64,000 bases of DNA from Paraconiothyrium sp. Pb-2020 (taxonomy: Eukaryota; Ascomycota; Dothideomycetes; Pleosporales; Didymosphaeriaceae), in the NCBI GenBank assembly GCA_022419385.1, contig JAJUBI010000005.1, positions 2,542,001 through 2,606,000 on the forward strand. Direction: 5' to 3'. How positions within the stretch are numbered: position 1 is the first letter of the stretch; each line of letters starts with the position of its first letter. The position numbers and the translations under genes were made by a program. The notes beneath the pieces are model-generated. The model searched no databases. It was given only the letters and a program-made list of their open reading frames with translations, and had not been told where the DNA came from. Shown here piece by piece: positions 46,250 through 55,951 of this stretch.

Positions 46250-46822
46250 CTATCGGTGCATCGTACATCGATCGAGCGCATCAAGCAACTCCGGCCTGCT
46301 CGCCAAGGCCTGTCGGGCCTGCTGGTAGGTAAACCACTGTCGTGAGCGCTTGTGCATCTCTGGCCACTGTGCCTCTTGCTTTTCAACGGTCGCTTCGAAG
46401 AAATGATAGGAGGCTTTGGGGGCCTGAGCGGTGAGCTGGTCAGGCCTCCGCCGCTCGGCGATAAGACCGAGGTCGTAGTTCACCTTGACGATGATGCCGG
46501 CCTCTTCCCAGGCTTCGCGTTTGGCGGCATCTTGGGCGGTGGCCTCGTCCGTCTCCCAACCGCCTTTGGGGAGGACCCAGCCGCCGCGTCGCGTGGACTG
46601 TATCAGGAGCACGTAGTACTTGTCGGAAGAAAGCGGAACAATGCCGGCAACGAGCCGTTCGCCTTGGGAGCCGTACCCTGGGGATCAGTCAATATTTCGA
46701 ATTTGAAGCATTTGACAATCTCAGCCAGGCAGTTCGCGGGCAAGAATGCGACCACAAGTAGACTCACGCTGGTTCGTGCGGCCGGTGCGTGACTGCATGG
46801 AGAGCTGCTGGGCGGCAGCCAT
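46250..46822 (-). CDS. DDP1: diphosphoinositol polyphosphate phosphohydrolase (Nudix, Ddp1/Aps1 type)
   Basis: Hydrolyses inositol pyrophosphates, diadenosine polyphosphates and polyphosphate, affecting phosphate signalling. Exons 46768-46822 and 46250-46677 with a 90-nt intron; 160 residues. It starts MAAAQQLSMQSRTGRTNQ, then ERLVAGIVPLSSDKYYVLLI and the family phrase GGWVLPKGGWETDE. The Nudix box continues AAKREAWEEAG with the catalytic Glu residues present. Its Glu-to-Arg spacing is one residue longer than the generic box, as I recall also for yeast Ddp1. The C-terminal part SRQWFTYQQARQALASRPEL is typical. It is divergent from ATE1, 970 nt away. Confidence 0.93.
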
Positions 46823-47792
46823 GGCGACCAAGGTACCTCGAGAACCCTAACGAGCGACGTAGCCAGGCAACCAGAGGCACAGCGCAGCACCAATGGTCTG
46901 GGGAACGGCGAGGTGCAAAGGAGAGACCGGGCCCCGCAGCGTATGGGGCGCGAGCAAGCACAGCAGGAGGGCGAGCAGAGCTTAGCTGGGCGCCGGGTGG
47001 TGTGTTGAAGCGTGAGTCAAGTGAGAGAACAAGGCTGCGCTCAGTCCCGCGGGGGACGGGGCTGAGGATGCTGGAGAGACCTGCGCAGGGAGAAGAGGGC
47101 GAGCATCGTGGATCGTGTATGTGTTTTAGGTGATTTGGTCAGGGTCCGTAGTAAAAAATGTGGGAGACTAAGGGCCGCGGGAGCTCATCACCGCTCGTCA
47201 CAACTCGCCCGCCCGACTGGTCCGCCAAGCGGGCTGCAGACCGGGGCCGCTCAGACAGAGATGGACACGGGTAGGGATGGGCCATATCTCTCGAGTGCAT
47301 CAGGAGCGCTAGAGCTCTGCGGCGTGCAGCGTGCAGTCGACGCGGGGCACGCGAGGCATCGTCGCGGCGGCCGTCCTCGCAATGACGTTGGGCCGGGCTG
47401 CCCATGGGTATTTGAACCTCCGCAGGCGCCCAGTAGCAGGCGCATCTGGGGCCTCGTGAGAAGGCTGATCGGATCGCTGGAGCTGCGTGGCATCCGTGGC
47501 ACGAAAACACCGCCAGGGCTGCATCTGCATCTCCAGACGTCGGCGTTGGGCGGCGACCTCACGACACTCGACGCTTCTCGCCGCCGCCCTCGCCCTCGAC
47601 CCTCGACCCTCGGCGCCTCTCGACACGAGCGACGGTGCCGCCCGGGCGAGCCTTGCCCTGCCTTGCCCTGCCTCGCCTCCCTCAACGGCCGCCAGAGCGC
47701 GTCGACAACAGCGACAGTCCTCGACCCCCTCGACCGCCAACCGCCCGAGCTGCCCCCACCGCCGCGCCCGCTCCCACGCTTATGCTGCCCTC
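46823..47792. promoter_or_regulatory. GC-rich divergent region between DDP1 and ATE1
   Basis: Very GC-rich, with imperfect short repeats such as CCTTGCCCTG and CCCTCGACC near 47590-47670. Long open frames on both strands are explained by composition. It likely holds both promoters and 5' leaders. Confidence 0.45.
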
Positions 47793-49791
47793 ATGCAGTC
47801 CCTTGTGACGCCTTTCGGTACGTGCTGCTCCAACCACCGGGCTCGTCCGAGGCTCGTGCCCCTCTGGCTGGACACGGCTGCTCTGCGTCCACCGTCCATG
47901 GCTCGCCGTTGAACACGGTGCTGATCTCTCGTCCTCCGCTAGGCTACAGCGCTGAGTCCTGCGGATATTGCAAAGATGCCTCGACGGGCCGCCGCACGCA
48001 GAGTTCTCGTAAGTCAATGTTTCCATGCCCGAACCACCGTATCCACACGGAGCAATTGGTCGCCCAAGCTGGATGCTCCCTCCCACGTGCTGCCTCTGCG
48101 CTTCTCCGCACAACACAGCCGTATATCAGCCTATCCCGGTCCGAAGCAAAGCGGACGCCAAGCGCGCCATCACCACAGGTGCATGTAGCCGCTGGATACG
48201 TTGGCACTCGCCCCCTGCGACGTCACTTATTCCAACTCCTTCCTAGCCTGGTAGCCCGGGAGGATTCGGGTTCACGGCGGTCGGCGCTCACGAACTACTT
48301 ACTGACTGTTATTACATAATCAGGAGCAAGCTACTACTTCTCCTCCAAATCCTTGACGGTTGACGTCTATCAGGGCCTGGTAGATCGAGGCTGGAGACGG
48401 TAAGCTCGGCAACGCCTGCACGACATCCCGCCGTCAAGCTTTGCTTTGGCTGAAGGTTCCGCAGATCTGGGACCGTCTTCTACAAGCCGGACGTGTTGCG
48501 GCACTGCTGCCCTCATTACACTATACGGTGTGTTCACCTTTGAATGCATTTCAAGAGATGGCGTCCATGTTCTAAACTCACTCCAGCCTACCCGTGACTT
48601 CCTTTACACCCACCAGAGATCAACGGCAGGTCGTCAACCGGTGGAACAACTATGTGCTTGGAGACGAGTACTCTAAAGAGGCGGCCAAGCTGTACCCAAA
48701 ATCGAAGGCGTAAGTTTGTCAGTCCGCATGCGCTCATCTTCTCACCCTTTTCCAGGGACAAGGCCAAGCAGCGGAATGCCTTCGACCTGCCTCGCGCTGT
48801 GCATGGGAGTGAGTATGCGAACGTTAAGCGGCCGCCAGAACCCGCCCACCGCTTCGAAGTGACACTCGAAGAGGACAGATTCACCAAGGAGAAGTACGAA
48901 CTCTTTCACAACTACCAGCAACACGTTCACCATGAAAAGCCCTCGGAGATATCCCAAAGCGGCTTCAAGCGCTTCCTCTGCGACTCCCCCTTGCGACGAG
49001 GGACGGTCCAAGTAAACGGCAAGACGCAACAGCTTGGATCGTATCACCAATGCTACCGACTGGACGGCCGGCTCATTGCAATGGGCATATTAGACCTTCT
49101 GCCTCACTGCGTCAGCGGTGTCTACTTCCTCTACCATTCCGACTTTGAGAAGTGGAGTTTTGGTAAGTTAAGTGCACTTCGCGAGGCAACTCTAGCGCTC
49201 GAAGGCGACTACCAGTATTACTACATGGGCTTCTATATCCATTCCTGCGCCAAGATGAGATACAAGGGCGAGTACCGCCCGCAGTATGTGCTGGATCCGG
49301 AGTCCTTAGACTGGAACCCTCTAGAGGGCGAACTCCGTGCTCTGCTCGATAAGAAACGCTATGTCTCTCTTTCCAGAGAGCGACGGTTAAGAGAAGCTGC
49401 CAAAGAATCCGGTTGTGATGCTGTAGTGTCGACGGAGGATAGTGCAGACCATGACTCCTACTCCGATTTCCCATTTCCAACAGCAAAAGAGGCTAGTGAT
49501 GCCGTGAGCGCAGGTGTCTCTCTTTTTGACCTCAAAGTTCCCGGAGTGATGACCGAAGAAGAGATCGAGCAGCATTCGCTAGGAAAGCAGCGTATCTCTG
49601 GTCGGGGACAAATATTTGTAGCAGAGGTAAGTCGGTTCGTTGTTCGCCCGAGCCATGCCTAACAGCTGCAGGATCTAGTGGCATGGGAAGGGGGTGACAT
49701 TCGTGATGGGTCTTTTAAAGGTATCACAGCTGAGTTCGTTGCGTTCCTGGGCCCCGAAGTTGCGAAGCAAGTCATCATAAGCTTTGGATAG
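47793..49791 (+). CDS. ATE1: arginyl-tRNA--protein transferase
   Basis: Transfers Arg from Arg-tRNA to N-terminal Asp/Glu, creating N-degrons for the Arg/N-end rule pathway. Seven exons fit in phase: 47793-47817, 47943-48008, 48324-48399, 48465-48527, 48587-48709, 48756-49626 and 49672-49791; 447 residues. Exon 1 has only 25 nt (MQSLVTPF). Exon 2 gives GYSAESCGYC and exons 3-4 give GWRRSGTVFYKPDVLRHCC, supplying the Cys residues of the N-terminal metal/heme site. The C-terminal catalytic domain has RFEVTLEEDRFTKEKYELFH, RLDGRLIAMGILDLLP, YFLYHSDFEKWSFGKLSALRE and YYYMGFYIHSCAKMRYKGEY. The last exon ends QVIISFG. No breaks seen. An upstream long GC-rich frame is not part of it. Confidence 0.95.
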
Positions 49792-50055
49792 TTAGAGATA
49801 GGTCGTGAGCAGTCCCACCCAGATTATGAATACATGCACGGCACTCTACTGAAGCATTACTCACTGCGGTCTTTATAACTATACTAATCAAGAGACAAAA
49901 TCAGAACGATCTCGTAGGGCCGTCCACTGAATAGACACAGGATGAGTGAGCGGACTAGCTTGATGAGGCATCGCTTGCCAAGGATAATGCCCGCTCCACG
50001 TCCTCATTGCGATTTGATTGTTGTGCCGACCACCGTGTACATCCGGCACACCAAC

Positions 50056-51067
50056 ATGTCTGAAATCTCCCTTATCGTGCGCCCTCGTGGTATGTGTGGT
50101 AGTCTGACGATCCATTACCCATGCATCTGACGTCATGCAGGCCGCCCGATCAAAAACCTCCCCGAGACCATTACCGTGCAGGCAGACGGCATTGCGAGCC
50201 AAATCCACCAGAAGATCGCAGACGCATCTCGTTTCTCTATCCACCGCTTGAGGATTACGAAAGGCAGCGATGGCACGCCAATTGCCAACACCAGAGAGAC
50301 GTCTATCCACGAAACGGGCCTAAGGAACAAAAGCGCCATCGATGTGAAGGACTTGGGTGAGTGACACAAGTTCTACCTCTTTTCACAATCTAACGACACC
50401 CGCAGGTCCTCAGATCTCATGGCGGACCGTGTTCGTCGTCGAGTACCTTGGACCCCTCCTCATCCATCCACTCGTGTACTACGGCCGCTCGCTGATCTAC
50501 GGCACCTCGCAGCCCCCGTCCGAGCTTCAGAAAATTACCCTCATCTTATGTGTACTGCACTTCCTGAAACGTGAGTACGAGACATTGTTCGTGCATCGCT
50601 TCTCGGCCGCTACGATGCCGGCACGGAACATTTTCAAGAACAGCGCACACTACTGGCTCTTCTCTGGACTCAATCTGGCGTACTGGTCTTACGCCCCATG
50701 GGCACCAACCGCTGGCAAATCAAACCCGCTCGTCACCTACACTGGCATTGCCCTCTTCGCTATTGGCGAAGTGCTCAATTTGTATACGCACATTGTGCTC
50801 AAGAATCTCAGGCGTCCCGGGACCACCGAGCGCGGCATTCCCAAGGGAATTGGTTTCAACCTCGTCACATGCCCGAATTACTTCTTCGAGATCGTTTCGT
50901 GGATCGGCGTTGCACTTGTGAGCTGGAGTCTTAGCACTGTCGTATTCCTCGTGATTGCGGCTGCGCAGATGGGCGTCTGGGGCAAAAAGAAGGAGCGCAG
51001 GTACCGCAAGGAATTTGGTGACAAGTACAAGAGGAAGCGATTCGCTATCTTCCCAGGTGTCTTTTAA
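50056..51067 (+). CDS. TSC13: very-long-chain enoyl-CoA reductase (TSC13/TECR)
   Basis: Last step of the ER fatty-acid elongation cycle, reducing trans-2-enoyl-CoA with NADPH; it supplies C26 acyl chains for sphingolipids. Exons 50056-50089, 50141-50356 and 50406-51067 give 303 residues. The N-terminus is a ubiquitin-like domain (MSEISLIVRPRG, PIKNLPETITVQADGIASQI) as in TECR proteins. The membrane steroid-reductase-like domain follows: PLLIHPLVYYGRSLIYG, LHFLKREYETLFVHRFS (with the conserved Lys-Arg), GFNLVTCPNYFFEIVSWIGV, and FGDKYKRKRFAIFPGVF at the end, whose Tyr is the family's proposed catalytic residue. Fully intact. Confidence 0.95.
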
Positions 51068-51182
51068 ATGTTAGCCCTCTGGGAATGGCAGCTGCGTAGC
51101 ACAGCTGCAAAATGTCTGTGCAGGACGCGAGCAGATTGGAGGACTACAGGTCAAAACCATGCAACGATGGCGCACGGCTGGA

Positions 51183-51927
51183 TCATAGGCTGCAGGACGG
51201 ACGCACAGTGGACAGATGGCATGTTCGCATGAGCAGCTCCACCGCCATGCATGCGCCATCTGTATGGTGGTGGCCCATATCTGGCGGTATGTAAGTAGTA
51301 GCCAGGTCGCACAATGACGCTCGCCGTACCCGCACCGTAGGTAGAGATATCGAAGGCGGGTCAGTTAGGGCTTGCAACGCTTTCTCGTTGGCTTCGTTCT
51401 GGCGCTTGGTGGCACCAAACAGGCGACCTTGCAGATACGGGCCGACGAGGCTGGCGGTCAACATCACCCCATGCGTTCAATCCAGCGCCTTGCACGCCGC
51501 TCTTGAACCGTTCCTCAGCCCCTATCGCCTTCTTTCAGGCACGCTTCCCGGCTGCGACCCCACGTCCGCTGACGGTGGCTCACGCAGCAGTCTCGTAGCC
51601 GGGTGTGCTTGATGCATCCGGTGAGGCCGCGGGAGTCGGATCAGCATGGGCGACGCGTCCTAGACTGATAATGCTCGGGCGATGATTGGCCGCCGTGGCG
51701 AGCCGAGGGACCCCTCTTGAAGTGGTGGTGGGGACGCCGTCCAGCTTCTTCAGCTGGCCGCCGGGCTGAGGCAGCGCCTGGAGGCTGAATCGCTCGAGGC
51801 AGTCAGCCACGGCAAACGCTTTGTCGGCTGGACCGCGGAGAGAGGGCAGCAAACCATATAAGAGCTGCGTGTACCGTGCCCGGGCTGGTCGGGACCTGTT
51901 GCGTTGCTGCTGTTGCGAGTGCTGCAT
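51183..51927 (-). CDS. unrecognised two-exon small protein
   Basis: Exon 1 is 51584-51927 from Met (MQHSQQQQRNRSRPARARYT) and exon 2 is about 51183-51450. The donor GCGTGAGCC and acceptor GACCGCCAG join in phase and give about 203 residues. The sequence between looks protein-like: LLYGLLPSLRGPADKAFAVA, DCLERFSLQALPQPGGQLKK, then a Pro/Thr/Ala segment, and across the intron YETAALVGPYLQGRLFGATK with RQNEANEKALQAL. The basic Arg-rich start could target mitochondria. The last 40 residues may be replaced by another small exon. I do not recognise it. It is convergent with TSC13 (115 nt apart) and divergent from the diol synthase. Confidence 0.55.
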
Positions 51928-52386
51928 TTCTAGCGAGCGAGCCGGATACCCCTGTCGCGTCCATCGATATCGTGCTTTTTATATCAGCCCTGGGGAGGTC
52001 GTTGCTCCTCCGCGTGGGACGTCATTGAGCATATCTGAGGCCCGTTCGTGTACCTGAGTGTGTTCTTCGTACCGTCTTGCAATTGCTTTAACCAAGAACT
52101 TATATTCTTATTTACGTACGTGGCGTCAGGTTGTGAAGGTATGTGACCTCTTGTATACCCCTCTTCGCGACCATTGCCACCCACATGTCTCTCCTCGGGG
52201 TCACGAGTTGAATACGAACGTTGAAACGCATTCCCCTGTTTCCGTTTCTTTTCCTCCAACCTTAGATGAGAAGCGAGGGCTGGAAGTAGTAGGCCCCTAA
52301 AATTCAGGTACCTCGATACTCTACGACTCACAGTTTGATGCTAAGACTCAAAAGTTCAGGAGTCCGGTTTCACATCTGCCGTCGCC
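51928..52386. promoter_or_regulatory. upstream region of the diol synthase gene
   Basis: 459 nt between two divergent starts. No recognisable site beyond general pyrimidine richness near 52240-52260. Confidence 0.45.
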
Positions 52387-55300
52387 ATGTCTTCACATTC
52401 ATACCAAAACCGCGTCGACACGCGGACCGGCACTACGCCCCCAAAACCAGACGAGCTCTCCACATTGGACAAATTGGAGAAGAAAGTCGGCGGTCCTTTC
52501 AGGAAACTAGCCAACGTTTGGGGTGCAGCCGCGGCGCCTCTGCCAACCGGGACTGGGGATGGCTCGAAGCTGCAACCAGAGCCTACGGACGAGAGTGAGG
52601 CGTTGAAGAGGATCGAAAACAACCTGCGAGATTTCGCGAACTTCGGTTTCAGTGACTATGAGACGCTCACAAAGATCGTTGCGAAAAAGATGACTGGCGA
52701 GCCGCAAGATGACAAGGAGTATCTAATGGAAGCCCTTATCAAAACGGTGGCTGACTTACCGGATGGTTCGATGATGCGAGACAAATTGACAGGGTCTTTC
52801 CTCACGCAGCTTTGGAATGACCTCGAACACCCGCCCCTTTCCTATCTTGGATCGCAATACCAGTACCGTTCTGCGGACGGCTCCTTGAATAGTCTCGTGC
52901 ACCCACAGCTGGGTGCCGCCAATATGCCTTATGCGCGAACCGTTAAGCCCAGCATGATGCAGACGCCATGCCGGCCAGACGCTGGTGTTGTGTTCGACAG
53001 CGTTATGACAAGAAAGCATGCAGAGAAGCATCCGAACGAGATATCAAGCGTGCTGTTCTACCTCGCTTCCATCATTATTCACGACTGCTTCCGAACGGAC
53101 CACAGAGATTATGCCAACTCACTCACTTCCTCGTACTTGGACCTGTCGCCGCTTTACGGCAGCAACCAAGACGAGCAGAACCTCATGCGTACATTTGTCG
53201 ACGGCAAGCTCAAGCCCGACGCCTTCTCTGAGCAGCGCCTGACATTCTTCCCACCCGGCGTAGGCTGTCTCCTCGTCATGTTCAACCGTTTTCACAATCA
53301 CACCGTACAAAACCTCGCCCTCATCAACGAGGGAAACCGCTTTCCCAAACCCGTCACCCCCACCGACCCCAAAGATGAGAAGAAGGCCGAAGCGTTCAAG
53401 GTGCAGCTCGCAAAGTACGACAACGACCTCTTCCAGACTGGACGTCTTATCACTTGCGGCCTCTATGTCAACATCATTCTTATTGACTACGTCCGCACGA
53501 TCCTAAATCTGAACAGGACAGACAGTAACTGGCAGCTGAACCCAAGGGCGGATATCAAGGATCTGCCGATTGGTGTGGGTAATCAGGTTTCTGCCGAGTT
53601 CAACCTGGTGTATCGATGGCATTCGACCATGTCTACGCGAGACGAGGAGTGGACGCAGCAGCTGTGGGACCGAATGTTTGGAAAAGGAACGGACCCGAAG
53701 ACAGTCGGAGCACGCGAATTCCTCATGAAGCTGAACGAGGAGTATCAGAAGACGGAAAAGGATCCCGGGAAGCGCACCTTCGCTGACCTGAAGCGCGAGG
53801 ATGACGGCCGTATTCCAGACCAGGCTCTGGTTGATCATTTGGTCTCCAGCATCGAGGACTGCGCCAACAGCTTTGGACCCAATCGCGTGCCAGCCGTCAT
53901 GCGCGCCATCGAGGTGCTCGGCATCGAACAGAGCCGCGCGTGGAATCTGGGTTCCCTTAACGAATTCAGGAAGTACTTCGGGCTTGAGCCGCACACGAGC
54001 TTTGAAGACATCACCTCGGACAAGTATGTTGCGGAGCAGCTGAAGCATCTGTACGACCACCCGGACAAAGTCGAAATTTATCCTGGCATCGTCGTCGAGG
54101 ATGCGAAGAAGGCCATGGCGCCAGGCTCTGGCCTCACACCCTCGTACACCGTGTCCAGAGCAGTGCTGTCGGACGCTGTGGCACTTGTCCGAGGCGACCG
54201 TTTCTACACCCGCGACTACAACCCTCGCACGCTCACAAACTGGGGTTACGCGCGAGCAGACTCCGACACAGCCGTTGACAATGGCTGCGTCTTCTACAAG
54301 CTCTTCCTGACCGCCTTCCCGCAGCATTTCTCTAATAACAGCGTGTACGCACACTACCCTCTGACTATCCCGTCTGCAATGGAAACCGCCCTGTCCCACC
54401 CTACCGTCGACAAAGCGCATTTGTACGACTTCTCCAAGCCAGTCTTCACGCCGAAACCCATCCCAGTGAGCGAGTACAAGACCGCCGCCGCGATCCTCAA
54501 AGACCAGGAGACGTTCAAGGTGACGTGGGGTAAGGCGCTGGTATACCTTATGGGCGACCCAGCGAAAGATTTCATGCTCACGGGCGACGGACCTAAGAAT
54601 GCCATTTCTCGCTCTCTCATGGAAAAGGCCCTTTACGTATCGGATTGGGACAAGGAAGTAAGGTCGTATTACGCCTCAAAGACGCGCGAGCTTTTGAGCA
54701 GCAAGAGCGCTAAAATCGCAGACTTCCACCAGGTCGACATCATCCGAGATGTCGGTAACCTCGCAAGCGTGCATTTTGCGTCGGAGCTATTTCAGCTCCC
54801 GCTTAAGACGGCGGAAGAACCACATGGCATATTTACGGAGGCGGAAATGTATTTGTTGATGAGCGGGGTGCTGGCGCTGATCTTCTTCGACGCGGATCCC
54901 ATCTCCTCGTTCCCTCTGCATATCAAGACTCGAAAAGAAGTAAAGGTGCTGGGCGAGTACGTCGAAGCCAATGTCACCTCCATTTCCTAATTTGGCAAGG
55001 TACACGAGCTAGTGTCCAAGGTCTCGCCCTCAGAAAGCAAATTGAAGTCCTATGGTCTGCATTTCATTCAAAGGTTGTTGGATAGCGGGATGGAGCCGAA
55101 ACAACTGGTCTGGGGCCAGATGCTCGGCACCGCAGGCGGAATGGTGTCTAATCAGGGCCAACTCTTCGCGCAAATCATAGAGTACTTCCTTCTCGGCGAC
55201 GGGCAAAAACACTGGGCCGAAGTCCAAACCCTCGCTACCAAGGACGACGATGCTTCCTTCGACGACCTCTCCCGGTACGTCCTGGAAGCAGGCCGAATCG

Positions 55301-55728
55301 CTGGCGAAACAGCCGTCATAAGGGAGGCAGCTAAGGATACCACACTCACCGACCACGGTAGAGAGGTGAAGGTGAAGAAGGGGGATAGGCTGTTTGTAAA
55401 CCTCCACGCTGCGTCTCTCGACGCTACCGTTTTCCCTGATGCAGCCAAGTTGGATCCCAAGCGCCCGCTCGACTCGTACATCCACCTCGGCACCGGACCG
55501 CACGCCTGTCTGGGCGCGCCGATGACCAAAGTAGCGCTTACGGCTATGGTGAGGGAGGTTGCAAGACTAAAGGGGCTGAGGGCTGCGAAGGGGGCCCAAG
55601 GGAAGGTGCATAAGGCTGAGCGGAGGGTTGGAGAGGGGGAGGGAGGGGTACTCCATGCGTATTTGACAGAGATGTGGGATGGGTTTTGGCCGTTTCCTTG
55701 CGCGTTGAAGGTTAATTGGGATGATTGA
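52387..55728 (+). CDS. linoleate diol synthase/psi-factor oxygenase (PpoA-like), in-frame stop
   Basis: Fusion enzyme: an N-terminal heme dioxygenase makes 8R-hydroperoxy-linoleate and a C-terminal P450 isomerises it to a diol; such oxylipins control sporulation. One frame of 1113 codons without introns. In the dioxygenase, distal His232 (IIHDCFRTDH) and Tyr409/His412 in YRWH are present. In the P450 part, the I-helix NQGQ (Asn922, Gln925) matches the NxxQ pattern needed for isomerase activity, ExxR is at 967-970, and heme ligand Cys1041 is in GTGPHACLG, so it resembles diol synthases and not 10R-dioxygenases, which lack the Cys. A TAA at 54988-54990 (codon 868) interrupts the frame in the P450 domain (NVTSIS-stop-FGKVHELV); similarity continues on both sides. 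No ordinary intron removes it. It may be a recent null, a base error, or yield a dioxygenase-only protein of 867 residues. Confidence 0.88.
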
Positions 55729-55951
55729 GAAGTTGTGCTGAAACGTCCAAGCGGGCTTGGGCGACGGTATTTTGTGCACGCATAGCTTCGTTTTGTGATG
55801 CGCTGCCTATTCTCGATAACATTCATAATATGTGTGTGTATTCGTATAGTCTCCTCCACTCCGAACGCTGACTTCATGTACTGCTAACGCGGAATAGTAC
55901 GACCCAGAACAGTCCCTCGACACACTGGCATAGCACAACCTCTCAAGCCCC

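Noticed and set aside
47108..48319. 403-codon plus-strand frame before ATE1
   Set aside because: Explained by very high GC; it runs through ATE1 introns and only its short overlap with exon 2 is real coding.
53503..54420. 305-codon minus-strand frame
   Set aside because: Antisense shadow of the diol synthase coding frame.
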